The notes beneath the pieces were generated by a model, which was not told where the DNA came from, did not search any database, and was given only the letters and a program-made list of their open reading frames with translations. Below, piece after piece: positions 34,342-44,414 of a stretch of 64,000 nt of DNA (the first letter of the stretch is position 1; each line of letters starts with the position of its first letter). The translations under genes were made by a program, and so were the position numbers. Source of the stretch: Mycobacterium sp. Z3061 (GTDB lineage Bacteria > Actinomycetota > Actinomycetes > Mycobacteriales > Mycobacteriaceae); assembly GCF_031583025.1 (NCBI RefSeq), contig NZ_CP134062.1, positions 5,553,234 to 5,617,233 of the forward strand, written 5' to 3'.

Positions 34342-35190
34342 TCAAGTCTTAAATCCGCGCGCTGCCAGCGCATCCCGTACGCGCTGCAGTATCCGGCTGG
34401 GCCGGTCCTCCTTGACCACCCTGATGATCCGCCAGCCGAGATCTTCGACCATCTCCCATCGCCTGATGTCTTTGACGTACTGTCCCCGGTCGGTGCGATG
34501 CTGCTCGCCGTCGTATTCAACAGCTACCATCGGCTCCTCCCACCCCATATCCAGGTAGGCCAACGCAGCGCCGCCGGCACTCTGCACCGCAATTTGGGTG
34601 ACCGGCTTGGGCAGACCACCGTCGATGAGCAAGAGCCGCAGCCAGCTTTCCCGCGGGGACTGCGCGCCACCGTCCATCAGGCACAACGCTTTTCGGCACA
34701 ACCGGGTCCCCCTGGCCCCCCGGTACCGAACTAGCAGCGGCTGCACGTCCTGTTCGACCAGCCCGGTCGCGGCGGACAGCGCGTCCAAGTGACTGATGGC
34801 CATATTGCGTGGTAGGTGCCGGCCAAGATCGAAAGCTGTTCGCACCGGGGTAGTTACGGGTATGCTGGCCAGCTCCGTGACTTCCTCGGCGAGGATCCGT
34901 TCCCGGCGAACGATCACACCGGGCGGCGGATGGTTGAACGGGCCGAGAAGCTCGACCGGAGCGAAGTCGTCAACCCACCTCGCTCCATGCATTGCGGCGG
35001 CGGCCCGACCGGCGACGATACCTTTGCGGCCCGACCACAGCCACGCCGCACAGATGTTGTCCCGCAGGGTCCTGGATGCGCCTTTCGGCAGATAGATGTC
35101 GGGGTGGATCCTCCGGTATCTCCAACGCAATTGGCCGCGGGTGAGTCCGCCGCTCGTCAGCGCTTCGCTCCCGCGAAATACAGATGCCAC
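34342..35190 (-). CDS. DUF559-domain (very-short-patch-repair-endonuclease-like) protein
   Basis: A 282-residue protein of a family common in mycobacteria. The N-terminal 80 residues (VASVFRGSEALTSGGLTRGQ) resemble AbiEi-type winged-helix N-domains. The C-terminal DUF559 domain has the nuclease-like pattern VAVEYDGEQHR, then D-x-x-R and LGWRIIRVV, typical of the Vsr/PD-(D/E)xK fold. GTG 35190 was selected because family members begin at this point; the open frame runs on to 35307. No antitoxin partner is visible, and it interrupts the pmt-arcA core order. Biological role unknown. Confidence 0.8.
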   Translation of the reverse strand: MASVFRGSEALTSGGLTRGQLRWRYRRIHPDIYLPKGASRTLRDNICAAWLWSGRKGIVAGRAAAAMHGARWVDDFAPVELLGPFNHPPPGVIVRRERILAEEVTELASIPVTTPVRTAFDLGRHLPRNMAISHLDALSAATGLVEQDVQPLLVRYRGARGTRLCRKALCLMDGGAQSPRESWLRLLLIDGGLPKPVTQIAVQSAGGAALAYLDMGWEEPMVAVEYDGEQHRTDRGQYVKDIRRWEMVEDLGWRIIRVVKEDRPSRILQRVRDALAARGFKT

Positions 35191-35258
35191 GTGCGGGATC
35201 CTGCGTGAATGGTGTGAGCCCTCCAAGCCAGGAAGCGGAATCGGTTGGGGACAAGTCG

Positions 35259-35475
35259 CCCACATTGCGGTCAGGGCTGTGAAACTAGCCGCACCCGCGA
35301 CCCCCACGGCAATCTCGACGCGCGCGACGCACCCACATTGCGGTCAGGGCTGTGAAACTAGCCGCACCCGCGACCCCCACGGCAATCTCGACGCGCGCGA
35401 CGCACCCACATTGCGGTCAGGGCTGTGAAACTAGCCGCACCCGCGACCCCCACGGCAATCTCGACGCGCGCGCGC
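35259..35475. repeat. 73-bp tandem repeat, nearly 3 copies
   Basis: CCCACATTGCGGTCAGGGCT starts at 35259, 35332 and 35405, exactly 73 bp apart, and copies 1 and 2 are identical by eye. The third copy diverges at its last bases just before the arcA stop. Each unit contains CACGGCAATCTCGACGCG. This has the layout of a MIRU/VNTR locus, between DUF559 and arcA. Confidence 0.9.
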
Positions 35476-35480
35476 CAAAG

Positions 35481-36689
35481 CTAGAGCGGGTCCCGCGCGG
35501 CCGGGCAGGACATGCACCGGGGCCCGCCGCGGCCGGTGCCCAGTTCCGAGCCGGCGATGGTGAGCACCTCGATACCCGCGTCCTGCAGCCGGGTATTGGT
35601 CGCGACGTTGCGTTCGTAGGCGACGACCACCCCGGGCGCCAGAGCCAGGGTGTTGTTGCCGTCGTCCCACTGCTCGCGTTCGGCGACGACGGGATCGCGG
35701 CCGGTGTCGATCACGCGCAGCTTCTCGATGCCGATCGCGGTGGCGGCCGCCTCCGCGAACGGCTCGGCGTCCTCGATCACCACCCCGGCCTCGGTGCGGC
35801 GCAGGGTGAACGCCGACAGTGTGTCCACGACATTGGCATACATCACCATGGTGTCGGTGTCGACCATGGTGCAGACGGTGTCCAGATGCATCTGCGCGCG
35901 CTTCTGGGCGATCGGCACGGCGAGCACGGTGTGTGCGAGATCGTCGTCGAACAAGCTGCGCGCCAACGCTTCTGCACCGGCGGGCGTGGTTCGCTCCCCC
36001 ACTCCCACGGCGATCACGCCCGGAGCGAGCAACAGCACATCCCCACCCTCGACCGGAGCGGTGCGCGACTCGTAGGCCCGCCGCACGCCGGTGAACCGCG
36101 GGTGATGGGCATAGATGATGTCGGTCAGCGACGCCTCACGCCTGCGGGCCCGCAGGGCCAGCGACGGGATCACCACCCGCGGCCCGATCCAGATCGACGA
36201 GTCGCGGGTGAACACCAGGTTCGGCAGCGGTTCGATGACGAAGTCCCCGCCGTGATGCATGCGCAGCACCAGCGACACCCCGGTTCGGGTGCTGGACGGC
36301 AACTCCTCGAAGGTCATGCCCGCGGTGAGCACGTCGGCCAGCGCGGCCGGCTCCAGCGCCCGCAGAAACTCCGTAAGTTGTTGCGCCAGAATGGGTCCCA
36401 GTCGCCTGGCATCGACAGCAGCTGCCACGCCCTGCATCCGGGCGGCGCCGCTGTGCTGCAGCGCCTCGGTCAGCAGCTGCGACAGCAGCAACACTTCGAC
36501 GCCGCGGCCGCGCAGCAGATCGGCGAATTGGTCGTGCTCGTCCTGCGCCCGTGCCACCCAGGGCAACCCGTCGAACAGCAACTGGTCGTTGTTGCTCGGG
36601 TTGAGCCGGCGCAGTTCGGCACCCGGGCGGTGCAGGATGGCGACCCGCAACGTACCCACCTCGGAATTGACGCCCAGCTCGACACCCAC
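35481..36689 (-). CDS. arcA: Arginine deiminase
   Basis: A 402-residue guanidino-group-modifying enzyme hydrolysing L-arginine to citrulline and ammonia. The fold's catalytic elements are [10 protein letters not shown] (Asp), an RxxEASLTD segment, [16 protein letters not shown], the [13 protein letters not shown] stretch with catalytic His, and [17 protein letters not shown] with the nucleophilic Cys near the C-terminus. No arcB, arcC or arcD neighbour is present, so the classical three-gene ADI pathway is not encoded here. Orthologous in order to Rv1001. Confidence 0.95.
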   Translation of the reverse strand: MGVELGVNSEVGTLRVAILHRPGAELRRLNPSNNDQLLFDGLPWVARAQDEHDQFADLLRGRGVEVLLLSQLLTEALQHSGAARMQGVAAAVDARRLGPILAQQLTEFLRALEPAALADVLTAGMTFEELPSSTRTGVSLVLRMHHGGDFVIEPLPNLVFTRDSSIWIGPRVVIPSLALRARRREASLTDIIYAHHPRFTGVRRAYESRTAPVEGGDVLLLAPGVIAVGVGERTTPAGAEALARSLFDDDLAHTVLAVPIAQKRAQMHLDTVCTMVDTDTMVMYANVVDTLSAFTLRRTEAGVVIEDAEPFAEAAATAIGIEKLRVIDTGRDPVVAEREQWDDGNNTLALAPGVVVAYERNVATNTRLQDAGIEVLTIAGSELGTGRGGPRCMSCPAARDPL

Positions 36690-36770
36690 AGCTCAAACCG
36701 TAGCCGCGTAGCCCGCGTCGGGCGCGTCACACGCCGAACGATCGAACTGGTGTGCGATAGACTCGAATCC

Positions 36771-37379
36771 GTGGCGATCGCGGCACAGGGCTCGCTGTTC
36801 GAGCACAACGAACGCAGACAACTCGGCGACGGCGCCTTCATCGACGTCCGGGCGAATTGGCTGCGGGACGGCCCGATAGACGGCCTGGACCTGCTCGCAG
36901 CGCTGCTGCACTCGGTGCCGTGGCGGGCCGAACGCCGGCAGATGTACGACCGCATGGTCGACGTGCCGCGGCTGGTGAGTTTCCACGATCTGACGGTGGA
37001 AGCCCCGCCGCACCCCGCGCTGGCGCGGCTGCGCCGGCGGCTCAATGACATCTACGGCGGTGAGCTGGGCGAACCTTTCACCACCGTCGGACTGTGCTGC
37101 TACCGGGACGGTTCGGACAGCGTGGCCTGGCACGGCGACACGATCGGTCGCAGCAGCTCGCAGGACACCATGGTCGCAATCGTCAGCCTGGGGGCCACCC
37201 GTACCTTCGCGATGCGGCGCCGCGGCGGCGGCCCCTCTCTGCGATTGCCCCTGGCCCACGGCGACCTGCTGGTCATGGGCGGATCGTGTCAGCGCACCTG
37301 GGAGCATTCGGTGCCCAAGACGACCGGGGCGGCGGGTCCGCGGATCAGCATCCAGTTCCGGCCCAGAGACGTCCGCTAG
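36771..37379 (+). CDS. AlkB-like Fe(II)/2-oxoglutarate-dependent dioxygenase
   Basis: A 202-residue AlkB-family protein (Rv1000c-like), expected to demethylate alkylated bases or related substrates by oxidation. The jelly-roll core shows WHGDTIG (HxD iron ligands), IVSLGATRTFAMRR, LAHGDLLVMGG, WEHSVPK (third ligand His) and PRISIQFR with the 2-oxoglutarate-binding Arg. GTG 36771 gives the normal length; the frame extends far upstream through the repeats and arcA antisense, which is not credible coding. Its stop overlaps that of the convergent lipoprotein gene by 3 bp. Confidence 0.88.
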   Translation: MAIAAQGSLFEHNERRQLGDGAFIDVRANWLRDGPIDGLDLLAALLHSVPWRAERRQMYDRMVDVPRLVSFHDLTVEAPPHPALARLRRRLNDIYGGELGEPFTTVGLCCYRDGSDSVAWHGDTIGRSSSQDTMVAIVSLGATRTFAMRRRGGGPSLRLPLAHGDLLVMGGSCQRTWEHSVPKTTGAAGPRISIQFRPRDVR

Positions 37380-38035
37380 CCGCGCACGGCGCTGACGGCC
37401 TTGACCAGCAGATCGCGGGCCCGCTGGGTATCGACCTTGGCCACCGGCTGCCCGGGAACCACCAACGGGTTGGCGATGACGATCACCTGGTAGTCACCGA
37501 ACTGAGCGGAATAGTCGTAGAGCTCCCCGGTGCGCGGCGAGCCCTCGACCACCGCCTGCAGCACCCGGTGCACGGCCTGGGTGTGGGCGCCGTCGATCTG
37601 CGGGGCGTCGACCACTTCGATGGCGCCGCGCAACTGAGCACCGGAAAACCCGACTTTGGCGCAGTCTTTGCCGGGGTCGTTGAGCGGCAGCGCCTTCGAG
37701 GTCTCCACGGCGATGGCCACGAACCTGTTGCCGTTGCCCTCCGCGGAGATGGCCGCCATGTTGCCTTCCACACCCGCCGGCATGTCGGGGCCGACCGCGG
37801 CCTTGGCACAGCCGGCCGGGTCGAAGGTCAGCCCGTCGGGCAGCTTGCGGGAACTGAAGAATTGCGGGTCGATCGCCCTGGGCGTGATGTCGGTGACCTT
37901 GAACTCCGGCCCGAAGCTCGACTTGAGGTCCAGGATCTTGGCGATGTCCCCCTTGGCGGGCCGGGAGGGGTCAGCGCCCGGGGAACAGCCGACGAGCAGG
38001 CACACCGAACCGAGTGCGAGCACCAGCTTGAACAT
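37376..38035 (-). CDS. DUF5642-type lipoprotein (Rv0999-like)
   Basis: A 219-residue predicted lipoprotein. ATG 38035 begins a signal peptide (MFKLVLALGSVCLLVGCSPG) with lipobox LVGC, so Cys17 would be lipidated. The rest has the DUF5642 pattern, with conserved Cys pairs (DPAGCAKA; GKDCAKVG), VVDAPQIDGAHT, and the ending LLVKAVSAVRG. It is tandem with a paralogue 27 bp upstream that shares APQxDGAxT and LLVKxVSxxRG. Function unknown; cell-envelope location is likely. Confidence 0.82.
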   Translation of the reverse strand: MFKLVLALGSVCLLVGCSPGADPSRPAKGDIAKILDLKSSFGPEFKVTDITPRAIDPQFFSSRKLPDGLTFDPAGCAKAAVGPDMPAGVEGNMAAISAEGNGNRFVAIAVETSKALPLNDPGKDCAKVGFSGAQLRGAIEVVDAPQIDGAHTQAVHRVLQAVVEGSPRTGELYDYSAQFGDYQVIVIANPLVVPGQPVAKVDTQRARDLLVKAVSAVRG

Positions 38036-38062
38036 CGTGGCCAATCTACCCAACCCGGATGC

Positions 38063-38728
38063 TCAGCCGCGCAACGTCGAGACCGTTTTGACCAGGAGAT
38101 CGGCCGCGAACTGCGGCGGCAGGGGCGGCAGGATCGATCCGGGATCGGTGGTCAGCGTGGTGAAGGCGTAGTAATCGCCCAGGTAGGCGACGAATGTGTA
38201 TGCCCGGGAATCAATTTCGCTACCCGACTCGACGGCCGCCCGGATGTCGGCGACCATGCCCAGCGTCTGGGCGCCGTCCACCTGGGGTGCGTCGATAAGG
38301 CCGACACTCACCACGGTGCGCCCGGCGGTCAGGTCCCAGTGTGTGCAGCCTGCCACGATGTCGCGCGACAGTGCGGCCGGCGCGGCCACCACGACCGCGT
38401 CGACGATTCCGCCGGGCCCCGATCCGGAGATGCCCTGTGCCGGCTGCTCGCGGCCGGCCGCGGGGTCGGCCAGGGCCCCGCATTCCGGCGGGTTGGCAGC
38501 CGGCTGCTCGCCGAGGCCCCAGATCGCGCGGGGTGACGCGGCACGGGCGATATTGGAGACCTCGTATCCGGGCGGCAATTCACGACCCACCCGGCGGATG
38601 TTGGCGGGGGTGATTCCGGCTGCGTGCCCGGTCGGCGATGGCGAGGCGACCGACGGTGTCGGCGCGGGCGACGCAGCGCAGGCCGCCAGCAGCAAGGCCG
38701 GCAGCGGGCCAAACCGGTGCGGCCGCAT
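38063..38728 (-). CDS. DUF5642-type lipoprotein paralogue
   Basis: A 221-residue predicted lipoprotein with signal MRPHRFGPLPALLLAACAAS and lipobox LAAC (Cys17). A Pro/Ser/Ala-rich linker follows, then a DUF5642-like domain with LIDAPQVDGAQT and the terminal LLVKTVSTLRG. It parallels the downstream neighbour closely enough to suggest a local duplication, with strong divergence in the middle. Function unknown. Confidence 0.78.
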   Translation of the reverse strand: MRPHRFGPLPALLLAACAASPAPTPSVASPSPTGHAAGITPANIRRVGRELPPGYEVSNIARAASPRAIWGLGEQPAANPPECGALADPAAGREQPAQGISGSGPGGIVDAVVVAAPAALSRDIVAGCTHWDLTAGRTVVSVGLIDAPQVDGAQTLGMVADIRAAVESGSEIDSRAYTFVAYLGDYYAFTTLTTDPGSILPPLPPQFAADLLVKTVSTLRG

Positions 38729-38765
38729 GCCCGTTCATATCACGCCGGGACGGCCTCGCCGGTGA

Positions 38766-39806
<1,041 letters not shown>

Positions 39807-39907
39807 TTATGGCGTCGGCCGCCGCCCCTGCAAGGAGACGGACGGCACCCGCACTAGCCTGGCAGCAGGTCGCCAGCAAGACGCAAGACTCCCGAAATGG
39901 ACCAGAA

Positions 39908-40654
39908 ATGATCGACAACCAGGACCGGGTCGAACTGACCCGCAGTCTGCTCGACAAGCCGGCCACGCTGCGCCACGGCTATCTCGATGTGTTGGGCGAA
40001 TCAACCGCCGCGCCGGTTCCGACGTTCGCCCAGCGCGCCATGAACAGCCCGTTCGTCGCCGCCGTCTACGAAGGGCTGTGGCGGCCGACGTCTTTCTACG
40101 TGGCCAGCGGTGTCACCACGCAGGCCGAGGAGCGGCGCGCGGCGACGGCCCTGCACCTGCGAAGCGCCAAAAGGCTGCTCGACGTGGCCTGCGGGCCAGG
40201 CAATTTCACCGCCCCGCTAGCCGCTCAACTGTCCACCGGAAGCCTCGCGGTGGGCTTCGACATCTCCGAGCCGATGCTGACCCGGGCGGTGCAGGACAAC
40301 AACGGGCCACGGACCTGCTACGTCCGCGGTGACGCACGCGAGCTGCCGTTCGGAGACGAAACCTTTGACGCCGTTTGCTGTTTCGGGGCTTTGTACCTGA
40401 TACCCGAGCCGTTCCGGGTGGCACGCGAGATGATCCGGGTGCTGCGGCCCGGTGGCCGGATCGCCATCCTCACCAGTTACGCCGGCCAACCCCCGCCGAT
40501 CAACCTCGCCCTGCACACCACGGCCCGCCTGATCGGGCTCACCATGTTCGACAAGGACGCATTCGTGGATCTGTTCGCCGAGGCCGGATTGACCGACGTC
40601 GAGCAGCAGACGCAGCGGGCCCTGCAGTTCGTGACGGCGACCAAACCGGCCTGA
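39908..40654 (+). CDS. Class I SAM-dependent methyltransferase
   Basis: A 248-residue methyltransferase of the UbiE/Methyltransf_11 kind. The SAM site is RLLDVACGPGNFTAPLA, followed by AVGFDISEPML, RGDARELPFGDETFDAV and the post-II segment VLRPGGRIAILTSY. There is a helical N-terminal lid of about 75 residues. ATG 39908 follows AGAAATG spacing after a short leader. The substrate is unknown; small-molecule or lipid methylation is likely. Confidence 0.85.
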   Translation: MIDNQDRVELTRSLLDKPATLRHGYLDVLGESTAAPVPTFAQRAMNSPFVAAVYEGLWRPTSFYVASGVTTQAEERRAATALHLRSAKRLLDVACGPGNFTAPLAAQLSTGSLAVGFDISEPMLTRAVQDNNGPRTCYVRGDARELPFGDETFDAVCCFGALYLIPEPFRVAREMIRVLRPGGRIAILTSYAGQPPPINLALHTTARLIGLTMFDKDAFVDLFAEAGLTDVEQQTQRALQFVTATKPA

Positions 40655-40664
40655 CCGGCCTGCG

Positions 40665-40916
40665 CTAGGACGCGGCGGCCTCGCAGACGCCGAACAACCG
40701 GACAACCGAAGTGCCCGCCTCGTATTCCACGACCGCGCCGGTCTCCGACGTCAGGGCGATCATCACGGGTTGCCCGCTGCGCTGCGACATCTGGGTGCAT
40801 TCGACCTGGAAGAGGCGGAATCTGGCGCCATCTCGACCAGCATCACGGATGGCCAGCGAATAACCGGGTTCGACGGATTCGACGGGGACCTTCTGCAGGT
40901 AGTACTTGGTGCTCAT
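40665..40916 (-). CDS. Conserved-looking small hypothetical protein
   Basis: An 83-residue protein starting MSTKYYLQKVPVESVEPGYS, with alternating hydrophobic strands and no membrane segment or metal motif. Codon use is typical of the neighbours and the start is well placed. It converges on the methyltransferase gene with a 10-bp gap. Function not recognised. Confidence 0.6.
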   Translation of the reverse strand: MSTKYYLQKVPVESVEPGYSLAIRDAGRDGARFRLFQVECTQMSQRSGQPVMIALTSETGAVVEYEAGTSVVRLFGVCEAAAS

Positions 40917-41020
40917 CCGACGAGATTAGGGCCGGGCCACGACACCTTCCCGCGCCGAAACACGGTCTTAGCGATTGCTCAGCGGATTTTTGGAACTTCA
41001 TCAGGCTCTGCGCCGCGCGG

Positions 41021-41815
41021 TCAGCTCGACGGGTTCGACAGGACAGTGATGACGTCGCGCAGCGGGTCCGGCGAGGTCGCCATCTCACCCAGGAAGGGGT
41101 GCGAAAGCTCGAGGACGAGAAACAGGTTCGCCGCCACCAGCACACCCACGGTCGCGACCATCACGCTGTGGATTCTCGGGTGTTCGACGCCGTAGATGAT
41201 CGCGCAGGTGAGCACCAGGCCGCTGGTCAGCAGGATCACGAGCCATAACGCAAATGACGGCCCGGTGTTGGTCTGAGCCTGCATCACCCGCTCGGTGCGC
41301 GACTTGCTCATTTTGTCCAGGGTGCTGAAAGACGTTGCCAAGAACGTCTTTTGGGTGTCGGTGTGCGGTTGGACCTGCTGGTATGCCAGGTAGACGCGTT
41401 GCAGCGCCTTGTCGGCCTGGGGGTACTCGTAGCCGCGTACGGCCTGCGGCCACTCGGCCAGCGCGGCTCGCTCGTAGTCCAGCAGCGCTTGTCGAATCCG
41501 GTCGGCGTCGGGCTGGTCGAACGCCGTGAGATCCCTGGCCAGCTGAATCCCGGCGGTGCCTTCGTCGCGCGCCTGGCCGTCCTCGGTGTTGATCTGACTC
41601 CACATGCCGGAGACGACGAACCCGATGAAGAACGCGTAGACGAAGCCGACGACCCCATAGGCAAATCGGGTGGCATCGTTGTGGTCGCCGGCGGCCAGCT
41701 GAGGGAACTTGCGGCGGACGAGTTTGCGTGCCAGCACCGCGCCGCCGGCGATGCCCACGACCAGCAATACCAGCAACAGCCACGATGGAACATTGGCGAC
41801 GATCCAGCCACTCAT
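41021..41815 (-). CDS. DUF4239 (bestrophin-like) membrane protein
   Basis: A 264-residue membrane protein. Two N-terminal segments (WLLLVLLVVGIAGGAVLA and YGVVGFVYAFFIGFVVSGMW) and two C-terminal segments (LWLVILLTSGLVLTCAIIYG and VMVATVGVLVAANLFLVLEL) flank a cytosolic helical region of about 110 residues. This is the DUF4239 layout, with the conserved 'LSHPFLG' near the end. ATG 41815 has GGAGGG upstream. Function not established; the family is distantly bestrophin-like. Confidence 0.8.
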   Translation of the reverse strand: MSGWIVANVPSWLLLVLLVVGIAGGAVLARKLVRRKFPQLAAGDHNDATRFAYGVVGFVYAFFIGFVVSGMWSQINTEDGQARDEGTAGIQLARDLTAFDQPDADRIRQALLDYERAALAEWPQAVRGYEYPQADKALQRVYLAYQQVQPHTDTQKTFLATSFSTLDKMSKSRTERVMQAQTNTGPSFALWLVILLTSGLVLTCAIIYGVEHPRIHSVMVATVGVLVAANLFLVLELSHPFLGEMATSPDPLRDVITVLSNPSS

Positions 41816-41889
41816 TGCCCACCCTCCTTCCCCCAACGCACCGACTCTAGCCAGTAGCGTTTACCCGTGGCCGAATTCTGGGGTGTGCG

Positions 41890-42432
41890 GTGAGCGTCGC
41901 GGGGTTCGTTCTCGGCGTGGTCGCCACGGTGCTTGCGGTGATATCGCTGGGCTGGCAACTGGTCGGCTACCGCCGGCAACGCCCCCGTCCGAAACTCAAG
42001 CCGGTGATCGGGCGGCTGACGACCGACGGGCTGGTGACCAACGACGCCAGCTGCGACGTACGCGAGTCACTGGCCGCCGTCGCGGACCAGCTCGAGGACA
42101 TGCCGCTCATCGTCGGCGTCAAGGTGGTGAATGCGGGCCGGGCTCCGCTCCACGTCGCGGGCTGGGCCATCCGCACCGATCCCGACGGCACGTCGCTGGT
42201 GCCGGTCGAGAAGCCGGTGGCCGGCGACGACGTTCCGTGTGAGATACCGCCCCAGGGCAGCGCCGTCTTCCTCACCGAGTTCCGGCACGCACAGCGGTTC
42301 GCCGCCGCCGCCGACAACGTCGCCGGTACCGAGGACCCACCTCCGCGCATCGTGCTGACCGTGTCCTCGGGCACCCGCACCTACCGGACTAAACCCATTG
42401 CACCCGAGCTATTTTCACTCGAACCCGAATAG
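41890..42432 (+). CDS. Membrane-anchored hypothetical protein
   Basis: A 180-residue protein with one N-terminal membrane helix (FVLGVVATVLAVISLGWQLV) followed by a basic stop-transfer (RRQRPRPKLK) and a soluble domain of about 140 residues rich in beta strands. GTG 41890 is the start. The 3' end overlaps the convergent SpoIIE gene by 18 bp. No catalytic motif is recognised. Confidence 0.6.
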   Translation: MSVAGFVLGVVATVLAVISLGWQLVGYRRQRPRPKLKPVIGRLTTDGLVTNDASCDVRESLAAVADQLEDMPLIVGVKVVNAGRAPLHVAGWAIRTDPDGTSLVPVEKPVAGDDVPCEIPPQGSAVFLTEFRHAQRFAAAADNVAGTEDPPPRIVLTVSSGTRTYRTKPIAPELFSLEPE

Positions 42433-44367
42433 CGGCGAGTCGATCGGCTCTTCGGTCGCGGGCAAACCCACCAGGGTGAGGATATTGTGTGCGGCGCCAC
42501 CGGGAAGCGCGATCAGCGTGCATGCGGCGCTTTGCCGACCGGCAAGTTCGCATGCGTCGGCGAGCACACTGACGGCAGCCGAACCGAGGTGCGTGACCGC
42601 GCTGAGATCGACCCGAATCGACCTGGTGCCGGCCTGACTGCGCACCGAGAGAACCTCTTTCAATTCCGGCGCGGCGAGTGTGTCGACATCACCTATGACG
42701 ACGATGTAGCCGTCCTCAGACGTGCCGACCTCGAAGGTGGTCGGCGCGGCGGCCCGCCGGACGGGCGCGCCCAAGTCCGTGAAGACCGATTGCCGGGTCA
42801 GCTGTTGGGTGGCCGTCGCGGTGGTGCCGTCCGCGCCGTGGCTGACGACCGTATCGGGCACCGCAGCTTGAGCGATCGACAGGCCACGGCCGCGGTGGGC
42901 GCCGCTGGCTGCCGTCTTCCAGGTGCCGGAGTCGGCCACCACCACCCGAGCCCGGCCGTTGTCATCGAGTACCGCGTCGATGGAAAAATCGCCGGGAGAT
43001 GTTGTGGCGTAAGCATGCTCGGCCACATTGGCGACCAGTTCACTGACGGCGTGCACGAGGGACTGGGTGTTGCCGGCATCGGCCCCCAGCCCCGCCAGCC
43101 ACACGCGCAGCCTGGCCCGGACGGTGCGCTCAGCAAGCTCATCTGCGCGGCCTTCGATGTGCAATGCCGGTGGCGGAGTGCGCCGCTGGGCGGCGAGCAG
43201 GGTGATGTCATCGTTGTATCCGGTAGTGCGCACCAGCAACTCCACCGCTTGCGAACACACCCTCTCCACCGGCGCCTCGGCAGAGTCGAGCGGGAAGGTG
43301 TTGCCGCTGAAGACCCGGGCCATCACTTCGGCGACTTCGGCGGCACTGGCGGCGAGGTCGCGACCGGGCCGTTCGATGATGCCGTCGCTGTAGAGCATGA
43401 CCAGGTCACCCACGGCCAAGGTGGCCTTGCGGATGCTGAAGCCTCGACCGCTGCCCAGCGGGCCCGCCCCGGTGGTTTGCAGATACTGCGCCGTGCCGTG
43501 GCCGGTGATGACGAGCGGCGGCGGGTGGCCGGCAGTGCAGTATTCGAGTTCACCTGTCGCCGTGTCGAAGCGGGCGGCGCACAGCGTGGTCGACTTCGCC
43601 CCCGGGATCTCCGCGACAAACCGGTCCACCGCCGATAGCGCGTCGAGAATGCCTGCGCCACTGTGAAATTGCATTCTGACCGCGGTACGTAACTGGGCCA
43701 TCACCGCGGCCGCTCGCACTCCGTGCCCCACCACGTCACCGACCACCAGCACCAGTCGCCCGGCGGGGTCGGTGAGTGCGTCGAACCAGTCGCCGCCGGC
43801 CGCCGTGTCCTGCGTCGCCACCAGATAGGCGGCGGCGATTTCAGCTCCCGGCAGCACCGGCACGCTCGGCGACAGCAGCGCGCGCTGCATGACGGCGGCG
43901 GCGGCCCGCGCCGACTCGTACCTGCCCGCCATGTCGCGGGCGCGTTCTTCCGCCGCCAACCGGGCTTGTACCGACTCGGTGGTGTCGGCGCCCACGATCA
44001 CGACACCGGTGATCTGCCCCTGTGGACCGCGCTGCGGGACCGCGGAGATGTCGACGAACCGTTCCCGAACCCCGGTCCCGTCCAGATCGACCTGGACCCG
44101 CACCTCGGCGACGTGTAGCGGTTCCCCGGTCCGATAGACGCGGTCATACATGTCGAGAATGCCCTGCTCGCGCAGTTCTGGCCCGAAGTCATCGGCGGCC
44201 ACTCCCAGCAGCGCGTTCGGATAGAAAGCCCGGTGCGCCGCGTTACAGGCCACCAGCCGCAGCCGAGGTCCTTCCAGCGCGCAGGCGATCACCGGCAGGC
44301 CGTCAAATGTTGAGCGCACCGTCTCGTCGTCGCCGCAGAGGCGGCCGACTGCGTTGCCGGTACTCAT
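42415..44367 (-). CDS. PAS-SpoIIE phosphatase-HATPase-STAS regulator (Rv1364c-like)
   Basis: A 650-residue multidomain partner-switching protein. The order is a PAS sensor (residues about 20-135), then a PP2C-like SpoIIE phosphatase (about 160-375). The phosphatase has its metal Asp residues in GGDWFDAL and VVGDVVGHG. A GHKL anti-sigma kinase (about 395-520, with ELVANVAEHAY) and a C-terminal STAS domain (about 545-650) complete it. One chain thus carries kinase, phosphatase and anti-anti-sigma antagonist, as in Rv1364c, a SigF regulator. ATG 44367 was chosen over upstream codons; the PAS begins shortly after. No sigma gene is adjacent. Confidence 0.9.
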   Translation of the reverse strand: MSTGNAVGRLCGDDETVRSTFDGLPVIACALEGPRLRLVACNAAHRAFYPNALLGVAADDFGPELREQGILDMYDRVYRTGEPLHVAEVRVQVDLDGTGVRERFVDISAVPQRGPQGQITGVVIVGADTTESVQARLAAEERARDMAGRYESARAAAAVMQRALLSPSVPVLPGAEIAAAYLVATQDTAAGGDWFDALTDPAGRLVLVVGDVVGHGVRAAAVMAQLRTAVRMQFHSGAGILDALSAVDRFVAEIPGAKSTTLCAARFDTATGELEYCTAGHPPPLVITGHGTAQYLQTTGAGPLGSGRGFSIRKATLAVGDLVMLYSDGIIERPGRDLAASAAEVAEVMARVFSGNTFPLDSAEAPVERVCSQAVELLVRTTGYNDDITLLAAQRRTPPPALHIEGRADELAERTVRARLRVWLAGLGADAGNTQSLVHAVSELVANVAEHAYATTSPGDFSIDAVLDDNGRARVVVADSGTWKTAASGAHRGRGLSIAQAAVPDTVVSHGADGTTATATQQLTRQSVFTDLGAPVRRAAAPTTFEVGTSEDGYIVVIGDVDTLAAPELKEVLSVRSQAGTRSIRVDLSAVTHLGSAAVSVLADACELAGRQSAACTLIALPGGAAHNILTLVGLPATEEPIDSPLFGFE

Positions 44368-44414
44368 CGCAACCTTGTACCCCTTGTGCTGTCTTCTCAA
44401 CTCGGGGATGTGGC

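Noticed and set aside
35352..36770. Upstream extension of the AlkB-like frame (675 residues)
   Set aside because: It runs through the 73-bp repeats and antisense to arcA; the AlkB family length starts at GTG 36771.
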